Positions 28,582-37,895 of a stretch of 57,518 bases of DNA are shown in pieces. A program made the translations under genes and the position numbers. The notes below the pieces were generated by a model, which had not been told where the DNA came from, made no database searches, and saw nothing but the letters and a program-made list of their open reading frames with translations. The number at the start of each line of letters is the position of its first letter. Position 1 is the first letter of the stretch. Source of the stretch: Pseudomonadales bacterium (lineage in GTDB: Bacteria; Pseudomonadota; Gammaproteobacteria; Pseudomonadales; Pseudohongiellaceae); assembly GCA_022819645.1 (NCBI GenBank), contig JAJEGU010000082.1, forward strand, positions 1-57,518. The letters are read 5' to 3'.

Positions 28582-29409
28582 ATGAAAATTCGCAATATCG
28601 GTAAGGTCTCGATTGCGCTGTTGCTCGCGGTTTTTGCCGGATCGACCCTGGCCCAGGATGCCGCGCCGGCCCAGAACGTCCCGGAACCCGAGATACTCGT
28701 GGACAGCAGCATGCTGGATCGGGCGATGAGCGCCATTGGCGAAAAGTACCGCGAGTCGGCGGAAGTTCAGCAGGAACTGACCCGGCTGGCGGATTCGGCC
28801 GGTTCCACCTTCGAGGAATTCAAGCGCGCCAATGACGCCCTGGAATCCCTGCTGGTTCTCAATGCCGGATTCCGCAAGTCGATTTCCATCCAGGAAGACA
28901 ATATCGCCACCCTCGACGAATCCATCGCCTCGGTGGAAGAGGTGACCCGCAACATTCCCCTGCTGATGGAGAAGATGCTGGCGGCAATCGAGGAATTCAT
29001 CGAACTGGACTATCCCTTCCAGCTTGAGGAAAGACGGGCCCGGGTCGAGTTCGCCCGCAACGCCATCGACAATCCCGATGTGTCCATCGCCGAAAAGTTC
29101 CGCCAGGTGCTGGTGATGTACCAGAACGAGACCGCCTATGGCCGCACCATCGAAACCTATGACGATACCATCGAGATCGAGGGCGTCGCCCGTGATGTCA
29201 GCATTGTTCGCATCGGCCGGGTGGCGCTGATCTATCAGACCACCGACCGCCAGGAAACCCGCGCCTGGGACAACCGCGGCAGGGAGTGGGTTGAGTTGCC
29301 GCCGGGCGAATACCGCACCGCGGTGCAGAACGCCATCCGCGTCGCCGCCCAGCTTGACGCCCCAAGAGTCATCGAACTGCCTGTACTGGCTCCGGAGATT
29401 GCACAGTGA
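28582..29409 (+). CDS. DUF3450 periplasmic coiled-coil protein of a TonB2-type locus
   Basis: This 275-residue protein opens the locus. The signal peptide is MKIRNIGKVSIALLLAVFAG to about residue 24 (STLA-Q). A long helical, coiled-coil-rich region of about 120 residues follows, and then a beta-rich part with IVRIGRVALIYQTTDRQETR and a WDNRGREWVELP segment. This is the DUF3450 architecture that regularly precedes ExbB/ExbD/TonB genes in marine gammaproteobacteria; its precise job is not established. The ribosome binding site is AGGAT before ATG 28582. It overlaps the next gene by 4 nt (GTGA), so the two are translationally coupled. Confidence 0.8.
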   Translation: MKIRNIGKVSIALLLAVFAGSTLAQDAAPAQNVPEPEILVDSSMLDRAMSAIGEKYRESAEVQQELTRLADSAGSTFEEFKRANDALESLLVLNAGFRKSISIQEDNIATLDESIASVEEVTRNIPLLMEKMLAAIEEFIELDYPFQLEERRARVEFARNAIDNPDVSIAEKFRQVLVMYQNETAYGRTIETYDDTIEIEGVARDVSIVRIGRVALIYQTTDRQETRAWDNRGREWVELPPGEYRTAVQNAIRVAAQLDAPRVIELPVLAPEIAQ

Positions 29410-30800
29410 ACCGTCCAAATCTGAAAGCCCTATTCGTTTCCGGCGCCCTGTTGGGTTTCGCCGCGCCGCTCGCGGCCCAGGAATCCGCCGGCAATCTGGC
29501 CGAACTGCTCGACCTCGTGGCCGAGGACCGGGTAGCCGAATCCGAGGAGTACCGGCAGCGCCTCAATGAGTTCGAACAGAACGCCGCCCGCCAGGAAGAA
29601 ATCCTGAATACCACCAACAATCGCATCGTCGAGCAGGAAACCCTGCAGACCGAGTTGAGCGACCAGTTCGAGCAGAACGAGATCACCATCGCCGACAAGC
29701 GCGAAGTCCTCCGCGACCGCCGGGGCGACCTGAACGAATTATTCGGCACCCTGCAGGGCGTGGCGGGCGATTTCCTGAGCACATTCGAGAATTCCCTGAT
29801 CAGCGCCCAGTACCAGGGCCGCTCGGAAGCCGTGGAAGGCTTTATCGAGAAAGCGGGCAGCACCATCGCCCAACTGGAAATCGAGGAAATGGAGCGCTTC
29901 TGGTTCTACATGCACCAGGAGTTGACCGAATCCGCCCGGGTCGTCACCTACAACGGCGATGTGGCCATGCCCAATGGCGACACCGTCAGCCAGTCGGTGA
30001 CCCGCATCGGCGCCTTCAACGCGGTGTCCGACGGCCAGTACTTGCGCTATTCCGGCGACATCGGCCACCTTCAGGTGCTGCCGCGCCAGCCCGATTCCGC
30101 CACCCTCGCCTCGGCCAGGGACCTGGAGAACGCCAGCGATGGTTTTGTCCGCGTGGGCATCGATCCCACCGGCGGCGTGGGCGGCCAGGTGCTCGCCAAT
30201 CTCGTCAACTTCCCCACCGTGGAAGAGCAGGTGCGCAACAACTCGGGCATTATCGGCTTCATCATCATCGGCGTGGGCATTGTCGGCATCCTGATCGCCT
30301 TCCTGCGGCTGCTGATCCTTTCCCTGGTATCGCTCAAGGTACGGGCGCAGTTGCGCAACACCGATCGCCTGAACAAGAAGAATCCCCTGGGCAGGGTGCT
30401 GCTCGTGGGTGAATCCAACCCCGACGTGGATACCGAAACCCTCGAACTCAAGCTCGGCGAGGCCATCCTGCAGGAAACGCCTTCCCTGGAAAGCATGCTC
30501 ACCCTGATCAAGATGATCGCCACCATCGCGCCGCTGGGCGGGCTGCTTGGCACGGTAACGGGCATGATCCAGGTGTTCCAGCAGATCACGGTCTACGGCG
30601 CCGGCGACCCGACCATCATGGCCGGCGGTATCTCCCAGGCCCTGATGACCACGGTGCTCGGTATTGTCGTCGCCATCCCGACGATCTTCATGCACACCGT
30701 GGTAAAGAGCCGCGCCGACAATATCACCCACATCCTCGAACAGCAGGCCACGGGCATGATTGCCCAGAAAGCCGAGCGCGAGGCCCGGGCCGCCGGCTGA
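29406..30800 (+). CDS. Large MotA/TolQ/ExbB proton-channel protein with periplasmic coiled coil
   Basis: A 464-residue ExbB-type protein with an added exported N-terminal domain. The signal peptide ends about residue 23 (APLAAQ). A helical coiled coil follows (about 30-170) and then a beta region. The first proton-channel membrane helix is IIGFIIIGVGIVGILIAFL (about 280-300), and the ExbB core includes IKMIATIAPLGGLLGTVTGM and the closing helix LGIVVAIPTIFMHTVVKSRA. It is the TtpC-like subunit known from Vibrio TonB2 systems, thought to link the motor to the periplasm. The GTG start overlaps the DUF3450 stop. Confidence 0.85.
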   Translation: MNRPNLKALFVSGALLGFAAPLAAQESAGNLAELLDLVAEDRVAESEEYRQRLNEFEQNAARQEEILNTTNNRIVEQETLQTELSDQFEQNEITIADKREVLRDRRGDLNELFGTLQGVAGDFLSTFENSLISAQYQGRSEAVEGFIEKAGSTIAQLEIEEMERFWFYMHQELTESARVVTYNGDVAMPNGDTVSQSVTRIGAFNAVSDGQYLRYSGDIGHLQVLPRQPDSATLASARDLENASDGFVRVGIDPTGGVGGQVLANLVNFPTVEEQVRNNSGIIGFIIIGVGIVGILIAFLRLLILSLVSLKVRAQLRNTDRLNKKNPLGRVLLVGESNPDVDTETLELKLGEAILQETPSLESMLTLIKMIATIAPLGGLLGTVTGMIQVFQQITVYGAGDPTIMAGGISQALMTTVLGIVVAIPTIFMHTVVKSRADNITHILEQQATGMIAQKAEREARAAG

Positions 30801-30831
30801 AAGTGACCGAATACAGCGGGAGATGACGTAA

Positions 30832-31362
30832 ATGTACTTTTTCTTGCTCGACATCATGGACGCCATCAGCAGCTTCATGCAGCGGGGCGGTCCCGTGCTC
30901 AACGTGATCGCCATACTGTTATTCCTGAAGTGGTCCCTGGTGTTCGAGCGGGTCTGGTATCTCAACACCACCCACAAGCGCAACGTCAAGAACACCCTGG
31001 CGGAATGGAACGCCCGCCAGGACACCGACTCCTGGGCCGCGCGCCGGATTCGGGAGATGATGATTTCCCGAATCTCCCTCGACGTGCGCAGCACCCTGCC
31101 GATTATTGAAGTGCTGGTGACGATCTGCCCGCTGCTTGGGCTGATCGGCACGGTAACCGGCATGATCGAAGTCTTCTTCGTCATGGCGGTCACCGGCGGC
31201 GGCGACGCCAAATCCATGGCGGGAGGCGTATCCAAGGCGACGATTCCCACCATGGCGGGAATGGTGGGCGCCATCTCCGGCATCTTTGCCTACAACTATC
31301 TGAAAGGCCAGGTGGATCGGGACCTCGAACTGCTTGAGGACCATTTGCCATTGAGCCACTAA
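30832..31362 (+). CDS. exbB: ExbB-type biopolymer transport protein
   Basis: The 176-residue inner-membrane proton-channel subunit drives TonB together with ExbD. It has an N-terminal membrane helix GPVLNVIAILLFLKWSLVFE, a cytoplasmic loop with ISRISLDVRSTLPIIEVLV, the conserved CPLLGLIGTVTGMIEVFFVM helix and the final AGMVGAISGIFAYNYLKGQV helix. It is the conventional-length ExbB of the locus, in addition to the long form upstream. It starts 31 nt after that gene. Substrate receptors are not encoded nearby. Confidence 0.88.
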   Translation: MYFFLLDIMDAISSFMQRGGPVLNVIAILLFLKWSLVFERVWYLNTTHKRNVKNTLAEWNARQDTDSWAARRIREMMISRISLDVRSTLPIIEVLVTICPLLGLIGTVTGMIEVFFVMAVTGGGDAKSMAGGVSKATIPTMAGMVGAISGIFAYNYLKGQVDRDLELLEDHLPLSH

Positions 31363-31411
31363 GCCCAATGCGCAGCCTGAAGCAGCGGATCACGAATACG
31401 GGACAGCAGCA

Positions 31412-31819
31412 ATGAAAAGCGGATTGATGAAACGGGCGGAAAACGAGGAAGCGGGCGAGATCGATCTCACCCCCATGCTTGACGTCGTTTTCATCCTGCT
31501 CATTTTCTTTATCGTCACCTCGGTCTTCGTCCGGGAGGCCGGCATCGACGTCGCCAAACCCGAGGCCTCCACCGGCCTCAGCCAGTCCGGCGACCTGATC
31601 CTCATCGCCGTGGGCGCCCAGGGCGACATCTGGATCGACGGCGACCAGATCGATCCGCGTTTCATCCGCTCCCGTTTTGAACTGCGGCTTGCCGACGCGC
31701 CGAATTCCTCGGTGGTCATCCAGGCGGACCAGAACTCCAATAACGAGCAGGTATTGCAGATTCTGGAGGCGGCCCGGGAAGCCAACATCGAAAACGTTTC
31801 CATTTCAACGGAGGCTTGA
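31412..31819 (+). CDS. exbD: ExbD-type biopolymer transport protein
   Basis: This 135-residue protein has the ExbD/TolR plan: a short cytoplasmic N-terminus (EEAGEIDLTPMLD), one membrane helix DVVFILLIFFIVTSVFV in which the proton-relay aspartate precedes the helix core, and a periplasmic domain including DQIDPRFIRSRFELRLAD and VVIQADQNSNNEQVLQILE. It works with the ExbB proteins to harness the proton gradient. It begins 49 nt after exbB and ends 3 nt before tonB. Confidence 0.9.
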   Translation: MKSGLMKRAENEEAGEIDLTPMLDVVFILLIFFIVTSVFVREAGIDVAKPEASTGLSQSGDLILIAVGAQGDIWIDGDQIDPRFIRSRFELRLADAPNSSVVIQADQNSNNEQVLQILEAAREANIENVSISTEA

Positions 31820-31822
31820 CAG

Positions 31823-32437
31823 ATGATATTCGTCAGATGGGGCATTTCCTTCGCCCTGGCCGTGGGCATCACCGGCGGCCTGTTCTATTTCATGCAATTT
31901 CTCATCGCCACCGGCGAGCAGCTTGACGAAGCGATTTCCGTGGTGCGGATCGTGGACGCCACCATGCCCGAAATTGAACTCGACGTGGTGGAGGAAATCG
32001 AGCGTCCCGAACCCATCGAGGAAATCGTCGAGCAGGAAGTCGATGTGCCCGACAAGCAGATTACCCTGGACAGCGGCCCGTCCATCGCCATCGCCCGGGG
32101 CGACGTGGATATCGGCGACGGTCTCGATCTGACCCCGGCCACCATCAGCAGCACAGATGGCGACTATCTGCCCCTGGTGGCGATTGCGCCCCAGTATCCC
32201 ACCCGGGCCGCCCAGCGCGGCATTGAGGGCTGGTGCCTGGTGAGTTTTACCGTGGATGGCCTCGGCAATGTGGTGGAAGACAGTATTGTAGTGGTCGATG
32301 CCGAGCCGCCCAACATATTTGACCGCTCATCGGTTCGCGCCGCGGCGCGCTTCAAGTTCCAGCCCCGGGTTGTCGACGGCCAGGGCGTTGAAGTGCAAGG
32401 CGTACAGTACGTGTTCCGCTACGAGCTCGAAGAATAG
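31823..32437 (+). CDS. tonB: Energy transducer TonB
   Basis: A 204-residue TonB-family protein that carries motor energy across the periplasm to outer-membrane receptors. It has one N-terminal membrane helix (about 6-28), an acidic linker (EEIERPEPIEEIVEQEVDVP) that is glutamate rather than proline/lysine rich, as is usual for TonB2-type proteins, and a C-terminal TonB domain with PQYPTRAAQRGIEGWCLVSF and FQPRVVDGQGVEVQGVQYVF. The short linker suggests it needs a helper to span the periplasm, fitting the long ExbB and TPR proteins beside it. It is 3 nt from exbD. Confidence 0.9.
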   Translation: MIFVRWGISFALAVGITGGLFYFMQFLIATGEQLDEAISVVRIVDATMPEIELDVVEEIERPEPIEEIVEQEVDVPDKQITLDSGPSIAIARGDVDIGDGLDLTPATISSTDGDYLPLVAIAPQYPTRAAQRGIEGWCLVSFTVDGLGNVVEDSIVVVDAEPPNIFDRSSVRAAARFKFQPRVVDGQGVEVQGVQYVFRYELEE

Positions 32438-32463
32438 CGGCCAGGGCAACAGGAGCCGGCGAC

Positions 32464-33825
32464 ATGAAGAGAATCTATGGTCTGATGCCCGCCTTGCTGT
32501 CGGGTTTTGTACTGATGCTGGCCCAGCCCGGCGCCCCGGCGCTGGCGGGGGAAGAATCGCGGCCGCCGCCGGAGGCGCGTACCGCGGGAACTCTCGGCCC
32601 CCAGGTCATGCGGGCCATTTCCGAAATCCAGGAAATGATGTCGCCGGAAGATCCGGAAGACCCGGTGGACCTGCAAGGCGCCAAGGAAGCCCTGGACGAG
32701 CTTCGCGAACGCCGCTGGGAGCGCATGAACGATTTCGAAAAATCCACCACCCTGAACTTCTACACCAACTACTATCTCGCCATGGAGGACTTCGCCGGCG
32801 CCCTGCGCACCTTCGAGGAAATGCTCACCATCGAGGACCTGCGCGAGGACACCCGCCGCCGCACCCACCGCTCACTCGGCCAGCTTTACGCCGCCGAGGA
32901 AAACTGGGAACAGTCCATCGCCAACTACGAAGCCTGGCGGAACATGACCGTCGAGGAAGACGAAATCGTGTTCAAGGGCCTTTCCTACGCCCATTACCAG
33001 CTCGACGACATGCTGCCGGCCAGGGATTACTGGCTCGACTACATGAAGCTGTCCCTCACCAATGGCCTGGAGCTTGGCCGGGATGACTACGCCTATCTCA
33101 ATGGCGTCTATTTCACCCTGGAAAGTTTCGACGATGCCCTCGATCTCACCAAGACCATGATCATGAAGTTCGATGACCCCACCGACTGGCAGAACCTGAG
33201 CGCGATCTACGCCAGCCTCGACCGGGAAGACGAGCGGGTGCAGTCCCTGAATCTGACCTATCTCCGCGGCCTTGTGGATGACGACACGCGTTTCCTCAAT
33301 CTCGGGCAGTCCCTGGCGGGCATGGAGATTCCGCTTTCCGGACGCAAGATTCTCGACGACGGTTTCGCCCAGGGCCTGATTCCCGACGATCTCGAAAACA
33401 ACACCACCCTGGCCCAGATGTCCATGCTCGGCGCCGAATACGACGAAGCCCTGGAGCCCGCCCTGCGCGCCGCGGAACTCGACAATACCGGCAACTCCCA
33501 CGACACCCTGGGCTACCTGTACTACGTGCTCAACCGCTACGAGGAAGCCGCGGAAGCTTTCCAGGAAGCGCTGGACCGGGGCGGACTCGAAGACCGCTCC
33601 GACACCCTGCTTTTCCTCGCCCGGGCACTGGTGGAACTGGATCGGTTCGGCGAAGCCCTCGAAGCCACCAGCGATTCCGCCGAAGCCGGCGGGGAGCAGG
33701 AACGGCAGGCGGCCGGCAGCTACCGGCAGTTCATCGAATCGACCCGGCAGCGATACAATGTACTCGCCGAACGCCGCAACGACGCCATGGACTTCTACGA
33801 AACCTATCCATCATTGATCGATTGA
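32464..33825 (+). CDS. Exported TPR-repeat protein of the TonB2-type locus
   Basis: This 453-residue protein has a signal peptide (about 1-28, ending PALAGE) and then a helical repeat array: TPR-like units around YYLAMEDFAGALRTFEEMLT, LGQLYAAEENWEQSIANYEA, LNGVYFTLESFDDALDLTK and YYVLNRYEEAAEAFQEALDR. It matches the TPR proteins that close TonB2 loci and is probably a periplasmic scaffold for TonB or the long ExbB; that role is inferred from neighbours. It starts 26 nt after tonB. A GTCATTC-type repeat begins at its stop codon. Confidence 0.8.
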   Translation: MKRIYGLMPALLSGFVLMLAQPGAPALAGEESRPPPEARTAGTLGPQVMRAISEIQEMMSPEDPEDPVDLQGAKEALDELRERRWERMNDFEKSTTLNFYTNYYLAMEDFAGALRTFEEMLTIEDLREDTRRRTHRSLGQLYAAEENWEQSIANYEAWRNMTVEEDEIVFKGLSYAHYQLDDMLPARDYWLDYMKLSLTNGLELGRDDYAYLNGVYFTLESFDDALDLTKTMIMKFDDPTDWQNLSAIYASLDREDERVQSLNLTYLRGLVDDDTRFLNLGQSLAGMEIPLSGRKILDDGFAQGLIPDDLENNTTLAQMSMLGAEYDEALEPALRAAELDNTGNSHDTLGYLYYVLNRYEEAAEAFQEALDRGGLEDRSDTLLFLARALVELDRFGEALEATSDSAEAGGEQERQAAGSYRQFIESTRQRYNVLAERRNDAMDFYETYPSLID

Positions 33826-33904
33826 CTGTCATCCTGCGCGTAGTGACTCAGGGCATCCATTCCCTTCGCCCCGGCGGGGCGGCGCTCCACGCAGAATGAC
33901 GGGG
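33826..33904. repeat. GTCATTC-type repeat, copy 4
   Basis: CTGTCATCCTGCGCG at the left and CGCAGAATGACGGGG at the right, enclosing a GCCCCGGCGGGGC stem. It starts one base after the TPR gene and stops just before the heat-shock promoter. Confidence 0.6.
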
Positions 33905-33915
33905 CGAGGAAAAGG

Positions 33916-33943
33916 CTTGAAATCTCCCCGCTAACCCCCATCT
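33916..33943 (+). promoter_or_regulatory. Sigma32 heat-shock promoter of htpG
   Basis: CTTGAAA (33916-33922), 13-nt spacer, CCCCATCT (33936-33943): an almost exact match to the known sigma32 consensus CTTGAAA-N(13-17)-CCCCATNT. It is 52 bp before the htpG ATG, and the predicted start is about 33949-33951. Confidence 0.88.
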
Positions 33944-33944
33944 G

Positions 33945-33976
33945 AAAACCCAGCCGCAGAAGCGGCTGGGTTTTTT
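33945..33976 (+). terminator. Rho-independent terminator hairpin / htpG 5' hairpin
   Basis: AAAACCCAGCCGC-AGAA-GCGGCTGGGTTTTTT: a perfect GC-rich stem with a 4-nt loop and a T run. It can end transcripts from the TonB2-type locus. It also falls at the very start of the transcript from the sigma32 promoter, so it would be the 5' end of htpG mRNA. Confidence 0.85.
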
Positions 33977-33994
33977 GTGTAATGGGGACCGAAA

Positions 33995-35905
33995 ATGGCC
34001 GAAACCGCCGCCAACACCGAAACCAGAGGATTCGAAACCGAAGCCAGACAGCTCCTGCATCTGATGATCCACTCCCTGTACAGCAACCGGGAAGTGTTTT
34101 TGCGCGAGCTCATTTCCAATGCCTCGGACGCCGCCGACAAACTCCGCTTCGAAGCCCTCTCCAACCCGGAACTGCTCGAAGAAGACCCGGACATCCAGGT
34201 CAGAATCGAATTCGACCCGGACAACAAGACCATCAGCGTGGCCGACAACGGCATCGGCATGAGCCGGGAAGAGGTCATCGGCAATCTCGGCACCATCGCC
34301 CGTTCGGGCACCGCCCATTTCCTCGAATCGCTTACCGGCGACCAGCAGAAAGATTCCCAACTCATTGGCCAGTTCGGCGTCGGCTTTTACTCCTCCTTTA
34401 TCGTCGCCAGGGAAGTCGAAGTGCTCACCCGCAAGGCCGGAACCAGGCCCGGCGAAGCCGTATTGTGGAAGTCCAGCGGCGAATCGGAATACTCGATCGC
34501 CGACGCCGAAAAATCCGAACGCGGCACGATCGTTATCCTGCATCTGCGGGACGACGCCAAAGAGTTTCTCGAAAACTACCGCCTGCGCGGTATCGTCAAG
34601 AAGTACGCCGACCACATTTCCATCCCCGTGCTGATGGCTGAGCAGAAATTCGGCGATGACGAAGAGGGCGACGACAAGGACGGAAAAACAGAGCCCGCCT
34701 TTGAACCGGTGAACGAGGGCAAGGCGCTTTGGACCCGTTCGCGCAGGGACATCAAGAAAAAGGAATACCAGGAATTCTACAAGCACATCGGCCACGCCTT
34801 CGACGAGCCCCTCGACTGGAGCCACAACCACGTGGAAGGCAAGCTCGAATACACCAGCCTGCTGTTCCTGCCCAAAAACGCCCCCTTCGACCTCTGGAAT
34901 CGCGACGGCGCCCGGGGCCTCAAGCTCTATGTGCAGCGGGTATTCATCATGGACGAGGCGGAACAGTTCCTGCCGCTGTACCTGCGTTTCGTGAAGGGCA
35001 TTCTCGACTCCAACGACTTCCCTCTAAATGTTTCCCGGGAGATCCTGCAAAAAGACCCCAAGGTGGAAAAAGTCCGTACCGCACTCACCAAACGCGTGCT
35101 CGACCTGATCGGGCGGCTGAAGAAAAAAGACGCGGATGCCTACGCCGGATTCTGGAAGGAGTTCGGTCAGGCGCTCAAGGAAGGCCCGGCGGAAGACTTC
35201 GCCAATCGCGAGAAAATCGCCTCGCTGTTTCTGTTCAGCAGCACCGAATCCAGCGGCGACGAGCAGGACCAGGGGCTCGGGGACTATGTCGCCCGCATGA
35301 AGGAAGGCCAGGACAAGATCTACTATCTGGTCAGCGATTCCCTCAAGGCCGCCCGCGGCAGCCCCCAGCTCGAAGTGTTCCGCCGCAAGGGCATCGAGGT
35401 GCTGCTCATGCACGACCGCATCGACGAATGGCTGATGGGGCATCTCCATGAATTCGACGGCAAGTCATTCCAGGACATCGCCCGGGGCAAGCTCGACCTC
35501 GGCAAACTCGAGGACGATCCCGAGCCGGAAGACGAAGGCGAGCACGCCGACCTGCTCAAGCGCATCAAGGACAGCCTCGGCGAGCAGATCAAGGAAGCTC
35601 GGATCACCCGGCGGCTTACCGATTCCCCCGCCTGCCTGATCGTCGATGAACACGACATGGGTATGCAGATGCGGCGAATCATGGAAGCCTCGGGCCAGAA
35701 GGCGCCGGAATCAAAGCCGATCTTCGAAATCAATCCCGACCATGCGCTCCTGCAGCGCCTCAACCGGGAAAGCGACGAATCCCGCTTCACCGATCTGGCA
35801 ACCATCCTCTTCGGCCAGGCCAGCCTCGCCGAGGGCAGGGGGCTTGACGACCCGGCGCAGTTTTCCAGTAGATTGAACAAGTTGTTGCTGGAATTGACAG
35901 GATAG
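33995..35905 (+). CDS. htpG: Chaperone protein HtpG (Hsp90)
   Basis: A 636-residue Hsp90 family chaperone. The N-terminal GHKL ATPase has [19 protein letters not shown], the nucleotide motif [11 protein letters not shown] and [11 protein letters not shown]. The middle domain includes [20 protein letters not shown] and the arginine of NVSREILQ. The C-terminal dimerisation domain ends LLEL. A charged linker ([14 protein letters not shown]) separates the first two domains. The ribosome binding site GGGGA lies 6 nt before ATG 33995. Heat-shock control is clear from the sigma32 promoter upstream. It is convergent with argS, with about 100 bp between. Confidence 0.97.
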   Translation: MAETAANTETRGFETEARQLLHLMIHSLYSNREVFLRELISNASDAADKLRFEALSNPELLEEDPDIQVRIEFDPDNKTISVADNGIGMSREEVIGNLGTIARSGTAHFLESLTGDQQKDSQLIGQFGVGFYSSFIVAREVEVLTRKAGTRPGEAVLWKSSGESEYSIADAEKSERGTIVILHLRDDAKEFLENYRLRGIVKKYADHISIPVLMAEQKFGDDEEGDDKDGKTEPAFEPVNEGKALWTRSRRDIKKKEYQEFYKHIGHAFDEPLDWSHNHVEGKLEYTSLLFLPKNAPFDLWNRDGARGLKLYVQRVFIMDEAEQFLPLYLRFVKGILDSNDFPLNVSREILQKDPKVEKVRTALTKRVLDLIGRLKKKDADAYAGFWKEFGQALKEGPAEDFANREKIASLFLFSSTESSGDEQDQGLGDYVARMKEGQDKIYYLVSDSLKAARGSPQLEVFRRKGIEVLLMHDRIDEWLMGHLHEFDGKSFQDIARGKLDLGKLEDDPEPEDEGEHADLLKRIKDSLGEQIKEARITRRLTDSPACLIVDEHDMGMQMRRIMEASGQKAPESKPIFEINPDHALLQRLNRESDESRFTDLATILFGQASLAEGRGLDDPAQFSSRLNKLLLELTG

Positions 35906-36008
35906 CCAATTCCCTCAATGACCCACCCGCCGGTCATGGATTGTGCGACGCGCCCAGCCATTCCGGGTGAAGTAGGCCGGGGATGAGTTGCAGGGTTTCC
36001 TGGAAAAT

Positions 36009-37745
36009 TCACATCCTCTCCAAAGTCTGGATTCCCAACAAATCCAGTCCCTGTTCCAGCGCCTGTTCGGTGAGCCGGGCCAGGGCGAGCCGGGAGTTTC
36101 TGACTTCGGGCTCTGCCTGGAGTATGGGACAGGCTTCGTAGAAGCGCATGAAGCTGCCGGACAGTTTGTACAAATAGTTGCAGAGAGTATTGGGGTAGCA
36201 TTCCTTTGCCACCAGATTGACGACTTCAGGTAGTTGCAGGGTTTTCAGTAACAGGGCCCGTTCTTCGGCCGCCGAGATTCGCAGCAGGCTGGAAGTTGAA
36301 GCTTCGGCGGGCAGCTTGCGCAGGATGCTCTTGATTCGGGTGCCGGCGTAGAGCAGATACGGCGCGGTATCGCCTTCGAATGACAGCATGCTCGACCAGT
36401 CGAAGACATAGTCGCTCATGCGGTTCTTGCTCAGGTCGGCGTACTTGACCGCGGCGATGCCCACGGTTTCGGCAATCTGCCGCCGCTGTTCCTCGTCCAG
36501 TTCCGGGTTCTTTCCAGAAACCAGATCGTAGGCCCGCGCCATCGCCTCATCGAGCAAATCGGCGAGTTTTACCGCATCTCCAGAACGGGTCTTGTAGGGC
36601 TTGTTGTCCTTGCCCATGATGGTTCCGTAGGCGATATGCTCCAGCGATAGCCTGTCGCCCACCATTCCCGCCGCCCGGGCCACGGCGAACACCTGCTGGA
36701 AGTGGAGCGACTGGCGGGCATCCACCACGTATAGCGAGCGATCCGCCCTGAGTTCGTCCGCGCGTAGCTTCACGGCGGCGAGGTCGGTGGTGGAATAGAG
36801 ATAGCCGCCGTCCGATTTCTGCACGATGACGGGCAGGGTTTCGCCGTCCTTGCGCTTGAATTCCGGCAGAAAGACACAGCGGGCGCCATCGTTTTCCTGC
36901 AACAGCCCCGTCTCGTCGAGTTGGCGGATAATACCTTCCAGATCCTTGTTGTAGCGGCTTTCGGCATCGAGGTCGGAGTGGCTCAGGCTTACCTGAAGCC
37001 GGTCATAAATGTTCTGGCAGTGGTTCAGGGATTCGTCAATGAAGCGCCGCCAGGCTGCCAGGGTTTCCGGGTCTCCGCCTTGCAGCTTCACCACGCTCAG
37101 GCGGGCCCGGCCGGCGAAATCCGGGTCGGCGTCAAAACGGTTCTTGGCGGCGCGGTAAAAGGATTCCAGGTCAGCCAGTTCGGCTTGCAATACGTTTGCG
37201 TCCTCGCCGAGTTCGCGCAGATAAGTGATCAGCATGCCGAACTGGGTTCCCCAGTCACCCACATGATTCTGGCGAATCACCTCGTGGCCGAGGCGCTCAA
37301 GCACCCGAACCAGACTGTCGCCGATGACCGTGCCGCGCAAATGCCCCACGTGCATTTCCTTGGCGAGATTGGGCGATGAATAATCGACGACGATTTTCTG
37401 TGGCTCGGGAGCATCCGGGATCAGCCTGTGGGGCGCGGCGAGCACCTGATTGCCGCGTTCGAGCAGGGCGCTGTCGGCAATCCGGATATTGATGTAACCG
37501 GGGCCGGCGACTTCCGCCGCGGCGATCAGGCCTTCGCTATCCCTCAGGCCTGCAATGGTGGCTGCGGCCACATCCCGGGGTTTGCGCCCGGCGCGCCCCG
37601 CCGCGGCCATGACGCCATTGGCCTGATAATCGCCGAACTCCGGTCGCGAAGCGGTGATCACATTGGGGTCGCAATCCGCCATGCCACAGGCTTCGCTCAG
37701 GGCCGCGCCCAGCATACGCGTCAATTGTCCCTTGCAGTTTTCCAT
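36009..37745 (-). CDS. argS: Arginyl-tRNA synthetase
   Basis: This class I synthetase (578 residues) charges tRNA-Arg. The HIGH motif is SSPNLAKEMHVGHLRGT, preceded by the N-terminal tRNA-recognition domain with EFGDYQANGVMAAA. The KMSKS region appears as the looser NKPYKTRSGDAVKL, as in other bacterial ArgS. The C-terminal DALR anticodon domain ends ALEQGLDLLGIQTLERM. The start chosen is the ATG of MENCKGQL (37745) with AAGG upstream; a GTG at 37772 would run into the promoter region of the divergent gene. It is divergent from the large repeat protein, with 150 bp between. Confidence 0.95.
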   Translation of the reverse strand: MENCKGQLTRMLGAALSEACGMADCDPNVITASRPEFGDYQANGVMAAAGRAGRKPRDVAAATIAGLRDSEGLIAAAEVAGPGYINIRIADSALLERGNQVLAAPHRLIPDAPEPQKIVVDYSSPNLAKEMHVGHLRGTVIGDSLVRVLERLGHEVIRQNHVGDWGTQFGMLITYLRELGEDANVLQAELADLESFYRAAKNRFDADPDFAGRARLSVVKLQGGDPETLAAWRRFIDESLNHCQNIYDRLQVSLSHSDLDAESRYNKDLEGIIRQLDETGLLQENDGARCVFLPEFKRKDGETLPVIVQKSDGGYLYSTTDLAAVKLRADELRADRSLYVVDARQSLHFQQVFAVARAAGMVGDRLSLEHIAYGTIMGKDNKPYKTRSGDAVKLADLLDEAMARAYDLVSGKNPELDEEQRRQIAETVGIAAVKYADLSKNRMSDYVFDWSSMLSFEGDTAPYLLYAGTRIKSILRKLPAEASTSSLLRISAAEERALLLKTLQLPEVVNLVAKECYPNTLCNYLYKLSGSFMRFYEACPILQAEPEVRNSRLALARLTEQALEQGLDLLGIQTLERM

Positions 37746-37767
37746 CGCTTTCGCCTTCGAAAATCCT

Positions 37768-37795
37768 TTCACTTATCAGAAAATCACCGTATTAT
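37768..37795 (+). promoter_or_regulatory. Candidate promoter of the serralysin-like gene
   Basis: TTCACT (37768-37773), 16-nt spacer, TATTAT (37790-37795). The leader contains a 7-bp inverted repeat CAGTGGC/GCCACTG (37825-37831 and 37849-37855) of unknown purpose. Confidence 0.4.
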
Positions 37796-37895
37796 ACTGT
37801 CACTGAATAGAACAGGGATGAAAGCAGTGGCATCCGGGGGAAGGACTGGCCACTGTAATCGAAAGCAGTATCAGCAAACAGGAGAAAGATGTTTT

